Position numbers and translations under genes: made by a program. From Haloparvum alkalitolerans (GTDB taxonomy: Archaea; Halobacteriota; Halobacteria; Halobacteriales; Haloferacaceae): 64,000 nt of DNA. How positions within the stretch are numbered: the first letter of the stretch is position 1; every line of letters begins with the position of its first letter. Below the pieces are notes generated by a model. The model did not search any database, was not told the origin of the DNA, and saw only the letters and a list, made by a program, of their open reading frames with translations. Of the stretch, positions 17,861 to 25,311 are shown piece after piece. The stretch is from positions 33,866 to 97,865 of the forward strand of contig NZ_JBNLIA010000016.1 of NCBI RefSeq assembly GCF_050122995.1. Direction: 5' to 3'.

Positions 17861-19290
17861 TCTACGACCAGGCCAGCTACACGCGCGAGGAGGAGGCACA
17901 GCACGAGCCGCTGCTGGCGGAGAAGGACGAGACGACCGTCGACGTGCGTGAGGAGTCGCCGCTCCCCGAGGAGCTCACGCGGGAGGCGGTGACCCTGCCG
18001 GAGCTCTCCGAGCCGGAGATCGCGCGGCACTACACCCGGCTCTCGCAGATGAACTGGGCCATCGACGCCGGCGCCTACCCGCTCGGCTCCTGCACGATGA
18101 AGTACAACCCCAAGTTCACCGAGGACGTGGCGGCCAATCCCGACGGCGCGGTCCACCCGGACCGCTCCTCGCGGTCGGTGCAGGGGACGCTCGAAGTGCT
18201 CTACGGCCTGCAGGAGTACCTCGCGGAGATCGGCGGTATGGACGCCGTCACGCTCCAGCCGCCCGCGGGCGCGGCCGGTGAGTTCACCGGCATCCGCGTG
18301 GCGAAGGCGTACCACGAGGCGAACGGCGAGGGGAACCGCAGCGAGGTGATCGTCCCCGCCTCCGCGCACGGGACGAACTTCGCGACCGCGGCGCTGGCCG
18401 GCTACGACGTGGTCGAACTCCCCTCCGACGAGGACGGCCGCGTCGACCTCGACGCGCTGGAGGCGGCCGTCTCCGAGGACACCGCCGCGCTCATGCTGAC
18501 GAACCCCAACACCGTCGGCCTGTTCGAGCGCGACATCACGGAGATCGCCGAGATCGTCCACGACGCCGGCGGGCTGCTCTACTACGACGGCGCGAACCTC
18601 AACGCGCTGCTCGGGCGCGGCCGCCCCGGCGACATGGGCTTCGACGTGATGCACTACAACGTCCACAAGACGTTCGCGACGCCCCACGGCGGCGGCGGGC
18701 CGGGCGCGGGCCCGGTCGGCGTCGTCGACGAGCTCGCGGAGTTTCTCCCGACTCCGCGCGTGCGTGAAACCGAGTCGGGTTCGGGCTACGAGCGCTTCGA
18801 GCCCGAGCACACGATCGGGAAGGTCCAGGGCTTCGAGGGCAACTGGCTCGTCCTGATCAAGGCGTACGCCTACATCGCCCGGCTCGGCGACGAGGGGCTC
18901 GCGGACGCCGCGGCGAAGGCCGTGCTCAACGCGAACTACCTCGGCGAGCGGTTGGACCTCGAGATCCCGTACGGCCCCTACCACCACGAGTTCGCGGCGA
19001 CCTCGGGCGACCGCGACGCCGCGGACGTGGCGAAGCGGATGCTCGACTACGGCGTCCACCCGCCGACGACGAAGTGGCCCGAGATGGTCCACAACGCGAT
19101 GTTGACGGAGCCGACCGAGATCGAGAACAAGTCGTCGCTGGACGACCTCGCGGCGGCGTTCAACCGCGCGTTCGCGGACGACGACGAGACGCTCGAAAAC
19201 GCCCCGAACCGCACGACTGCGGCCCGTATCGACCAGACGTCCGCGGCGCGGAACCCGCGGCTGTCGTGGCAGGCGCTCGACGGCGAGTGA
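17857..19290 (+). CDS. gcvPB: Glycine dehydrogenase (decarboxylating) subunit 2
   Basis: The 477-residue catalytic half of the split P-protein. The PLP-binding lysine is Lys271 in YNVHKTFATPHGGGGPG. The stretch YPLGSCTMKYNPK near residue 73 is a family signature, and GGLLYYDGANLNA is the strand carrying the PLP-contacting Asp. It pairs with gcvPA, whose stop it overlaps. At its own end the stop overlaps a GTG start of the EamA transporter gene, so five genes appear translationally chained. Confidence 0.94.
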   Translation: MIYDQASYTREEEAQHEPLLAEKDETTVDVREESPLPEELTREAVTLPELSEPEIARHYTRLSQMNWAIDAGAYPLGSCTMKYNPKFTEDVAANPDGAVHPDRSSRSVQGTLEVLYGLQEYLAEIGGMDAVTLQPPAGAAGEFTGIRVAKAYHEANGEGNRSEVIVPASAHGTNFATAALAGYDVVELPSDEDGRVDLDALEAAVSEDTAALMLTNPNTVGLFERDITEIAEIVHDAGGLLYYDGANLNALLGRGRPGDMGFDVMHYNVHKTFATPHGGGGPGAGPVGVVDELAEFLPTPRVRETESGSGYERFEPEHTIGKVQGFEGNWLVLIKAYAYIARLGDEGLADAAAKAVLNANYLGERLDLEIPYGPYHHEFAATSGDRDAADVAKRMLDYGVHPPTTKWPEMVHNAMLTEPTEIENKSSLDDLAAAFNRAFADDDETLENAPNRTTAARIDQTSAARNPRLSWQALDGE

Positions 19291-20183
19291 GCGGACGCGG
19301 CTTCGCGGTCGGACCCCTCGTCGCCGCCGTGCTGTGGGGCGGCATGTACGTCGTCAGCAAGTGGGGGTTCGAGACGATCCCGCCGCTGACGCTGAGCTTC
19401 CTGCGGCTCGCGGTCGGCGCCGCGACGCTGCTGGTCGTGGTGCGCGTCGTCTCGCCGTCGCGGTCGTTCAGCCGGCGCGAGTGGGGCCAGTTCGCGGGGC
19501 TGGGCGCGATGGTCGCGCTCACCATCGTCTCGCAGTTCGTCGGCACGGACCTCACGACCGCGAGCCAGGGGTCGCTGTTGACGGTGCTGACGCCGCTTTT
19601 CACGCTCGCGTTCGGCGTGGCCGCCTTCGGCGAGGCGGCTGGACCCAGAAAGATCGCCGGCATGGGGCTGGCGGCGCTCGGGACGCTGTTCGTGCTCGCG
19701 GGGCAGTACGACCTGACCGCGATCCCGGCGGGCAACCGGACCGGCGTCGCGTTCCTCCTGCTCGCGAGCGCCGGCTGGGCCGCCTACACGGTGTGGGGCA
19801 AGCCGCTGGTGCGGCGCTACTCCGCGCTGGAGACGGCGACCTACTCCACCCTCTTCGCGGTGCCCATGAGCGCGGTGCTCGTCCCCTGGGAGCTGTCGAC
19901 GACCGGCGTCGACCTCGCGGCGGTCCCGGTCACCCCGGCGCTGGTCGCGGCGGTGCTGTACCTCGGCGTGCTCAGCACCGCCGGGGCGTGGTACGCGTGG
20001 TACAAGGGGTTGGAGTTCGTCGACGCCGGCACCGTCGCGGTGTTCTTCTTCGCCCAGCCGGTCGTCGGCGCGGCGCTCGGCGCGCTCCTTCTGGACGAAC
20101 CGGTCGGGCTCGGCATGGTCGCCGGCGGCGCGGTGATGTTCGCGGGGATCTACCTCGTCTCGACCGGCGACGCCACGTCGTGA
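19287..20183 (+). CDS. EamA-family (DMT) transporter
   Basis: A 298-residue membrane protein with about ten helices in two EamA repeats. The first repeat begins VAAVLWGGMYVVSKWGFETIPP and the second begins near ASAGWAAYTVWGKPLVRRYS. Such proteins usually export amino acids or metabolites. I choose the GTG at 19287, which overlaps the gcvPB stop as GTGA; a later ATG would cut into the first helix. Coupling to the glycine-cleavage genes hints at export of glycine, serine or a related amine. That is only inference from context. Confidence 0.82.
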   Translation: MSGRGFAVGPLVAAVLWGGMYVVSKWGFETIPPLTLSFLRLAVGAATLLVVVRVVSPSRSFSRREWGQFAGLGAMVALTIVSQFVGTDLTTASQGSLLTVLTPLFTLAFGVAAFGEAAGPRKIAGMGLAALGTLFVLAGQYDLTAIPAGNRTGVAFLLLASAGWAAYTVWGKPLVRRYSALETATYSTLFAVPMSAVLVPWELSTTGVDLAAVPVTPALVAAVLYLGVLSTAGAWYAWYKGLEFVDAGTVAVFFFAQPVVGAALGALLLDEPVGLGMVAGGAVMFAGIYLVSTGDATS

Positions 20184-20330
20184 ATCGCCTCGGGGTCAAG
20201 CCCCGAGGCTTCCTGTTTCAACGACGCGCTTTGCAGACACCGTAGTGGTGTCCGTAGGGAGCGCAGTCTCCACAGGCGTGTCTTCGGGCCATCCCAGCCC
20301 TAATTCAGAAAAGCCGCGTTGAAGAACGTT
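20182..20330 (-). ncRNA. Probable TnpB guide RNA (omega RNA / sotRNA)
   Basis: In IS200/IS605 elements the guide RNA comes from the 3' end of tnpB and runs through the right end. In Halobacterium, sense-overlapping transcripts at tnpB 3' ends have been reported. The terminal hairpin at 20187-20209 would be its 3'-proximal stem, with the guide reading into flanking DNA below 20184. The 5' limit given here is a guess. Confidence 0.4.
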
Positions 20331-21510
20331 CATCGCCGCATTCGCGTCACGGTCACACTCGAACCCACACGATGGACACGAATGTTCCCTAACCCAGATT
20401 GGCTTCGCCGTCTCCACGCCGCACGACGCACATTCTTTCGTCGTTCCTTTTGCTTCGACTTGCACGACGTGACAGCCGTACAGGTCCGCCTTGTATTCCA
20501 GCAAGAAGATGAACTGTCGCCATGCTGCATCCTGCCTGGTGCGGGCGTTGTGCGACTGTTCGAGCATCCCCTTCACGTTCAAGTCCTCAACGAACACGGC
20601 GTCGTATTCACCGACGAGCCACGTCGTGATCTTGTGCTGGTAGTCCAGCACCTTCCGCTTGATGTGACGCTTCACTCTCGCCACTTCCCGACATTGCTTC
20701 TCGTAGTTGTTCGAGCCTTTCTCCTTCCGCGAGAGTTTGCGCTGCTCGCGCTGGAGTCGTTCGTACTCGGCTTCAAGGCCGAGCCAGTCCACGGTCTTGC
20801 CATCCGACGTGTGGATGTAGTTGAGGATGCCGAGGTCGATTCCAACGCTGTTGCTCGCGTCCAACGAGTCCACGTCGGGCTTCTCGGGCACGCCAGCATC
20901 GTCAGTTTCGAGGCCGAAGGAGACGAACCACTCGCCGGTTGTCTCCTTTTTGACTGTGACTTCTTTGATGTCGGCTTCGTTTGGAATGTCGCGGTGGTAG
21001 CGGATGGTGATGTCACCGATCTTGGAGAGCCAGAGTGTCGCGCGTCGGCCACTCGTGTTTTTGAGTTCGAAGCCGGACTGCGAGAACGTCATACTCTGGA
21101 ACTCCCGTGGTGACTTCCACTTGAGCTTCCCCACCTTGTTCCCGTTTTGTTTCTGCTCGGAGAGGCTGTCGAGGTTCTGGTAGAACCGTGTGACGGTTCG
21201 TTGCAGAGCCTTCGAGTTGACTTCCGAGAAGATGGGGAACTGGTCTTTCCAGCTGGGGAGTCGGGAGTGGTGTTTGTACGCGGAACCGATGTTGTCGGCG
21301 TCCACGTTCTCGTACTCGTACCGGGTGTAGTTGTACGCTTGGCGATGAACGTCGATGTGACGTTCCAGTTCAGCCGCTACCTCTTGTGTCGGATATGCGG
21401 GGTAGCGGTGACTGTACTCCATCGCTATCTCCCAATTGGAGATGTGTTTAGTTAATGGTTTGTATCACGAGTTGTCGGATTCAACCCCGGGGTCAAGCCC
21501 CGGGGCATTC
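20184..21510 (-). mobile_element. IS1341-type (IS200/IS605 family) element carrying only tnpB
   Basis: Both ends carry a hairpin with the same TCAAG loop. At the tnpB 3' end it is GCCTCGGGG (20187-20195) with CCCCGAGGC (20201-20209). At the 5' end it is CCCCGGGG (21485-21492) with CCCCGGGG (21498-21505). Subterminal hairpins are what the Y1 transposase of this family recognises, but no tnpA is present, so movement would need one in trans. Exact ends and target site are uncertain. The right end abuts the EamA stop codon. The inner sequence is clearly AT-richer than its neighbours. Confidence 0.75.
20196..21422 (-). CDS. tnpB: RNA-guided endonuclease TnpB (OrfB)
   Basis: A 408-residue, apparently intact TnpB. 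The RuvC residues are present: Asp196 (VGIDLGIL), Glu279 (VFVEDLNVKG) and Asp359 (DRDANAAMNV). The zinc ribbon has Cys331, Cys334, Cys349 and Cys352. TnpB proteins are guided by the element's right-end RNA to cut DNA next to a short target-adjacent motif, which helps retain the element. Codon use is less GC-rich than in neighbours. The stop codon lies in the loop of the right-end hairpin, so the guide RNA and the reading frame overlap. Confidence 0.92.
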   Translation of the reverse strand: MEYSHRYPAYPTQEVAAELERHIDVHRQAYNYTRYEYENVDADNIGSAYKHHSRLPSWKDQFPIFSEVNSKALQRTVTRFYQNLDSLSEQKQNGNKVGKLKWKSPREFQSMTFSQSGFELKNTSGRRATLWLSKIGDITIRYHRDIPNEADIKEVTVKKETTGEWFVSFGLETDDAGVPEKPDVDSLDASNSVGIDLGILNYIHTSDGKTVDWLGLEAEYERLQREQRKLSRKEKGSNNYEKQCREVARVKRHIKRKVLDYQHKITTWLVGEYDAVFVEDLNVKGMLEQSHNARTRQDAAWRQFIFLLEYKADLYGCHVVQVEAKGTTKECASCGVETAKPIWVREHSCPSCGFECDRDANAAMNVLQRGFSELGLGWPEDTPVETALPTDTTTVSAKRVVETGSLGA

Positions 21511-21587
21511 TCCTTGCATTCTGTAAAGAGGTCCGGTGCGTTCGCCGCGGACGGCATGCGGACGTTACACTCTTTCGTCGTTCGTGC

Positions 21588-21995
21588 TCATCTGTAGTTC
21601 TCGTGCTCGACGAGTGGGATGTCGCCGTAGTGGGTATCGGCGGACAGCACCGGCTCGTCACGTTCGATCGCTGTTGCCGCGACCGCGGCGTCAGCCTTTC
21701 CGATGCCCGGACCGTCTCCCTCCTCCGTGGCGGCCATCCGCTCTCCGAGGAGCCGCCCTGCGCGTCGCGAAATGCTCGGAGTCATGTCGACTACGGGGTA
21801 GGAATCGAGCACGGCATCGACCTGTCGCCGCTCCGTGCTCGTGTTCGCGACCTTCCCCACGCCGATGTAGAGTTCCAGAACGACGACGGAGGGGATAATC
21901 AGTGGTACCTTCTCAGCTTCGAGTTCGCGCTCCTTTTCGACTGCAGCGTCGACGTCGTCGATAACGTCCAGTAGGAAGCTGGTGTCGACGATCAT
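21588..21995 (-). CDS. vapC: VapC toxin, PIN-domain ribonuclease
   Basis: A 135-residue PIN-domain protein. The acidic residues expected to bind metal are Asp4 (MIVDTSFLLD), Glu41 (VLELYIGV), Asp102 (GKADAAVAATAI) and Asp120 or Asp125 (SADTHYGDIP). VapC toxins cleave tRNA or rRNA when free of the antitoxin. The start overlaps the vapB stop by ATGA, the usual antitoxin-first arrangement. The length is normal and no residue is missing. It sits next to the tnpB element, 78 bp from its left hairpin. Confidence 0.88.
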   Translation of the reverse strand: MIVDTSFLLDVIDDVDAAVEKERELEAEKVPLIIPSVVVLELYIGVGKVANTSTERRQVDAVLDSYPVVDMTPSISRRAGRLLGERMAATEEGDGPGIGKADAAVAATAIERDEPVLSADTHYGDIPLVEHENYR

Positions 21996-22222
21996 TCGAA
22001 GCGCTCCGCGATGTCGCGGACCTCATCGCGGTCCCGCTGATCGGCCTCATCGATCGCTTCTCGCATCTCCTTCACCTGATCGTCGTCAAATACGTCGCGG
22101 AGATCTCGGAGCGACCGTCCCCCGATGAGCCGGTCAACGGCGTCGCTGAACGACTCGTTGTCGTGTTTCGTACTCCGAATACGTTCGTACACGTCGTCGT
22201 CGAGCCGTATCTGATGCGACAT
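21992..22222 (-). CDS. vapB: VapB antitoxin
   Basis: A 76-residue antitoxin of the archaeal VapB (DUF217-type) family. It has an N-terminal DNA-binding part (MSHQIRLDDDVYERIRSTK) with the HDNESFSDAVDRLI pattern of ribbon-helix-helix-like antitoxins. An acidic helical C-terminus would wrap VapC. I start at MSHQ, because upstream codons in the frame do not look coding. It is the first gene of the vapBC operon and probably represses its own promoter in the 171-bp gap before the divergent gene at 22394. Confidence 0.87.
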   Translation of the reverse strand: MSHQIRLDDDVYERIRSTKHDNESFSDAVDRLIGGRSLRDLRDVFDDDQVKEMREAIDEADQRDRDEVRDIAERFE

Positions 22223-22393
22223 CTTTTCGTTGACATCGTTGACACTCCGCGTGAATGAGCCTTTGGGTGCTCTCTGCTCCGACCTCGACGCTCTTCGTGA
22301 AGCCACTGCTTTGCTTTCGAGGAATCTTCCCCCCGAGATGCTGTAGTTTCGCTGGACGCCCGGCTTTAAGCGGGTCCGCTCGCAACGAGGCCC

Positions 22394-22627
22394 ATGGACG
22401 AGGTGGACCTCGACGAACTGGTGTCGTCTTTGACCCCGCGCGAGGAGAACCGGACGATAAAGACCTACCAGAACACGGTCGCGGTCGCGTGCCCGGCCTG
22501 CGAGGAGCCGTTCGACGACCTCGTGGTCTGCAAGGAGAACCCGACGAGCCTCAACCTCTCCCAGCAGCTCGACTTCTGCGTCGGCACCGATGACGGGCAG
22601 GCGCTCATCTTCACGCACAAGAAGTAG
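22394..22627 (+). CDS. Small conserved haloarchaeal CPxC protein
   Basis: A 77-residue soluble protein with a CPAC motif followed by a third Cys (ACPACEEPFDDLVVC) and a fourth near DFCVG. This could make a zinc site. The pattern ENRTIKTYQNTVAVACPAC...FDDL resembles a haloarchaeal family (DUF7385), members of which carry the historical name flagella cluster protein. That link is from memory. It is divergent from vapBC and followed by a solitary copy of the dispersed repeat motif. A TATA-like CTTTAA lies about 25-30 bp upstream. Confidence 0.65.
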   Translation: MDEVDLDELVSSLTPREENRTIKTYQNTVAVACPACEEPFDDLVVCKENPTSLNLSQQLDFCVGTDDGQALIFTHKK

Positions 22628-22638
22628 CGCTCGCGGCC

Positions 22639-22697
22639 GGTCGAGCCGGCTGGGGCTTTCTTGGTGTTGCTAACCAGAGCAGCAGGATCCACGACAG
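22639..22697 (-). repeat. Solitary copy of the short repeat motif
   Basis: On the minus strand it matches the edge motif of the dispersed element (AGAAAGCCCCAGCCGGCT). It differs mainly by GTTAGCAACACC in place of GGACAGCAACGTC. The rest of the roughly 400-bp element is absent. It lies directly after the small CPxC gene, in the 358-bp gap before 22986, which otherwise holds only the inverted repeat at 22823-22852. Confidence 0.65.
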
Positions 22698-22822
22698 AAC
22701 GAGATCGGAAGCGGCGGCTGGTGTCGTCGGTGGACGGACACTGGATTTCGACACTCGATTCGGGCAGATATTGTTCCATGTTACCGCACCTCATTTAAGG
22801 CGGCTTGCCGTCCTAAAACCGA

Positions 22823-22852
22823 TTAACGAATAATATCATTATTGTTCATTAA
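22823..22852. promoter_or_regulatory. AT-rich inverted repeat upstream of the glyoxylate genes
   Basis: The left arm TTAACGAATAAT and the right arm ATTATTGTTCATTAA are imperfect inverted repeats around a central ATC. The block sits in a strongly AT-rich island (about 22815-22860) inside GC-rich DNA, 134 bp before the first coupled gene. TTTATC just after it may be a TATA box. It could be an operator for carbon-source control of the isocitrate lyase genes. Confidence 0.45.
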
Positions 22853-22985
22853 CTTTATCACCCTCCTCCCGGTCTCTCCCGGTGTCGCATGAGCGTACCA
22901 GTATCCGCATCCGGCGTACATCGCCACGGCGCACGGCCGACCGACCGCACCGGCAGACGACCACCACAACCACCCACGTATCCAG

Positions 22986-23255
22986 ATGCCCCGAACTGAC
23001 GACACCGACACGACGCCCACGACGACCCGAGCGACGAACCGCACGCCGACCGATCCGACGACCGCGGAGACCGCGACCGAGACGACCGCTTCTGGGCAGC
23101 GTCCCGACCCCGAGACGGACGCGCCGCTGGTCCCGATGCTGAACGGCCCGACGACGCGGCCCCAGCCCACGATAGCCACGCTCCAGCGCGAGCTGTCCGC
23201 CGTCAACCGCCGTCTGGACCGGATCGAGGAGTACCTGCAGGAGAACTCGAACTGA
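22986..23255 (+). CDS. Small uncharacterised protein coupled to isocitrate lyase
   Basis: An 89-residue protein. The first half is low-complexity and rich in Thr, Asp, Pro and Arg. The second half ends in a likely coiled-coil helix (LQRELSAVNRRLDRIEEYLQ). No signal peptide or metal motif is seen. Its stop overlaps the aceA start as TGATG, so translation is probably coupled. I do not recognise the family. The coiled coil suggests oligomerisation or partner binding, perhaps with one of the two enzymes. The disordered half could also mean a poorly conserved gene. Confidence 0.55.
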   Translation: MPRTDDTDTTPTTTRATNRTPTDPTTAETATETTASGQRPDPETDAPLVPMLNGPTTRPQPTIATLQRELSAVNRRLDRIEEYLQENSN

Positions 23256-24304
23256 TGCACCCCTCAGAACTCGACGACGACGTCTTCACTCGCGACGTGG
23301 ACAACCCGGCCGGCCGCGAGTTCCGCCGGCTGCTGGACGAGCAGGACTACGTGTTCGCGCCCGGCATCTACCACGCGCTCGACGCGCGGCTCGCGGAGAT
23401 GGCGGACCTCGACGCCGCCTACATGAGCGGCTACTCCACCGTGCTGGGGCAGTTCGGCTTCCCCGACCTGGAGATGGTCACCATGACCGAGATGGTCGAG
23501 AACGCCAAGCGCATGGTCGAGGCGACGAACCTCCCCGTCATCGCCGACTGTGACACCGGCTACGGCGGGATCCACAACGTCCGCCGCGCCGTCCGCGAGT
23601 ACGAGAAGGCGGGCGTCGCCGCGGTCCACATCGAGGACCAGACCTCGCCGAAGCGGTGCGGCCACATCGCGGGCAAGCAGATCGTCTCCCGCGAGGAGGC
23701 GCGCTCCCGGTTCGAGGCCGCGGTCGACGCCAGACAGAGCGAGGACACGGTCGTCATCGCGCGCACCGACGCGTACGGCTCCGCGAATGGCGACTGGGAG
23801 GAGCACCTCGAGCGCGGCCGGATCTACGCCGACGCCGGCGTCGACATGGTCTGGCCGGAGATGCCCGACCCCTCCCGCGAGGACGCGGTGCGGTACGCCG
23901 AGGAGATCGGCGAGACGCACCCCGACCTGGACCTCGCGTTCAACTACTCCTCCTCGTTCGCGTGGAGCGAGGAGGAGGACCCGCTCACGTTCCAGGAGCT
24001 GGGCGATCTGGGCTACAGCTACATCTTCATCACGCTGTACGGGCTCCACTCGGGCGCCCACAGCGTCTACGAGGACCTCTCGAACATCGCGGAGAACGCC
24101 GAGGAGGCGCAGTTCGACCTCGAGGAGCGCTACCTCGGCCACGAGACGGAGAGCCACCACGAGCTCTCGTTCGTCCCGCACTATCAGGAGACCGAGGCCG
24201 AGTTCGACCCCGAGGCCCGGCGCAGACAGGAGGAGTCCGCCGGCTTCAGCGAGGAGGAGAGCGACCCGATCACCGCGGACGGCTCGGCGGGGAGTGACGA
24301 CTGA
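23255..24304 (+). CDS. aceA: Isocitrate lyase
   Basis: A 349-residue isocitrate lyase/PEP mutase-family enzyme that splits isocitrate to glyoxylate and succinate. The catalytic motif is KRCGH at residues 133-137, with nucleophile Cys135. DCDTGYGG is the metal-binding Asp loop and IEDQ precedes the active-site loop. The short length, without the long inserts of bacterial AceA, agrees with haloarchaeal forms. The C-terminus is acidic and low-complexity. It overlaps the small gene upstream (TGATG) and the CoA-ester lyase downstream by one base (TGATG). Confidence 0.88.
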   Translation: MHPSELDDDVFTRDVDNPAGREFRRLLDEQDYVFAPGIYHALDARLAEMADLDAAYMSGYSTVLGQFGFPDLEMVTMTEMVENAKRMVEATNLPVIADCDTGYGGIHNVRRAVREYEKAGVAAVHIEDQTSPKRCGHIAGKQIVSREEARSRFEAAVDARQSEDTVVIARTDAYGSANGDWEEHLERGRIYADAGVDMVWPEMPDPSREDAVRYAEEIGETHPDLDLAFNYSSSFAWSEEEDPLTFQELGDLGYSYIFITLYGLHSGAHSVYEDLSNIAENAEEAQFDLEERYLGHETESHHELSFVPHYQETEAEFDPEARRRQEESAGFSEEESDPITADGSAGSDD

Positions 24305-25269
24305 TGGCGGACGCGGAACCGACGACCGCGGACGCCGCCGAGGCGGCCGACCCGAACTCCGAGTCCGTCACGCTCCGTCGGAGCCAGCTCGCCACCCCCG
24401 GCTCGGACCCGCAGATGATCGAGCGCGCGCCCGACTCCGGCGCCGACGAGGCGTTCCTCGACCTCGAGGACTCCGTCGCGCCCCGCGAGAAGGTCGACGC
24501 CCGCGAGAACGTCATCGAGGGCCTGATCGAGTACGACTGGTCCGACACCCGGCCCTGCTACCGGATGAACGGCGTCGACACGCGGTGGTTCTACGACGAC
24601 GTGATCGAGGTCGTGGGACGGGCCGGCGAGTTCCTCGACACGATCATGGTGCCGATGGCGAACAACCCGGAGACGGTCGCCACCGTGGACAACCTGCTGA
24701 CGCAGGTCGAGCGGAACAACGACCTCCCGGTCGGCGGGATCGGCCTGCAGGCGCAGATCGAGTCCGCCGAGGCGATGACGAAAGTCGGGGCGATCGCCGG
24801 GGCGAGCGACCGGCTGGAGTCGCTCGTCTTCGGTCCCGGCGACTACACCGCGAGCGTCGGCGCGGCCGGGCTCACCATCGGCTCGGGGGGCGGCTACCCC
24901 GGCCACTACTGGCACTACCAGCTCGCGCGCATCGCCCACGCCGCGAAGGCGGAGGGGCTACAGGTGATCGACGGCCCCTACGCGGAGATCGAGGACACCG
25001 AGGGGTTCCGCGACTCCTGTCGGTGGGCGAGCCAACTCGGCTGTGACGGCAAGTGGGCGATCCACCCCTCGCAGATCGAGCCCGCCAACGAGACGTTCGC
25101 GCCCGACCCCGCGGAGGCCGAGAAGGCCCGGCGCATCGTCGAGGCGTACGCCGAGGCGAAGGAGGCCGGGAAGGGCGCCGTCTCCGTCGACGGCGAGATG
25201 GTCGACGAGGCGACCGACAAGATGGCGCGCGGCATCGTGGCCCGCGCCGAGCGCGCCGGCATCCTCTGA
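24304..25269 (+). CDS. HpcH/HpaI aldolase-citrate lyase family protein (malyl-CoA lyase-like)
   Basis: A 321-residue CitE-like enzyme with the family motifs RRSQLATPGSDPQMIERA, DEAFLDLEDSVAP, VPMANNPETV, QIESAEA and FGPGDYTASVG. Such enzymes cleave or form malyl-CoA or beta-methylmalyl-CoA. Its coupling to isocitrate lyase suggests that it uses glyoxylate, forming malyl-CoA or malate in the glyoxylate or methylaspartate cycle. As I remember, the malate synthase characterised in Haloferax is longer (about 430 residues), so this is probably a different branch. Exact activity (lyase, or synthase with thioesterase) cannot be read from the sequence. Confidence 0.75.
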   Translation: MADAEPTTADAAEAADPNSESVTLRRSQLATPGSDPQMIERAPDSGADEAFLDLEDSVAPREKVDARENVIEGLIEYDWSDTRPCYRMNGVDTRWFYDDVIEVVGRAGEFLDTIMVPMANNPETVATVDNLLTQVERNNDLPVGGIGLQAQIESAEAMTKVGAIAGASDRLESLVFGPGDYTASVGAAGLTIGSGGGYPGHYWHYQLARIAHAAKAEGLQVIDGPYAEIEDTEGFRDSCRWASQLGCDGKWAIHPSQIEPANETFAPDPAEAEKARRIVEAYAEAKEAGKGAVSVDGEMVDEATDKMARGIVARAERAGIL

Positions 25270-25311
25270 GCCGGCGGCTGAGCCGGCGTTCTTTTTTCCG
25301 CTCGCAGGCGG

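Noticed and set aside
22465..22794. A 109-residue minus-strand frame containing a KAPAG-like peptide
   Set aside because: It runs antisense through the conserved small CPxC gene. Only the repeat motif part resembles anything, so I keep it as a repeat.
22889..22999. A 36-residue frame before the small gene coupled to aceA
   Set aside because: It has no recognisable composition and overlaps the better-supported start at 22986. It may simply be leader sequence.
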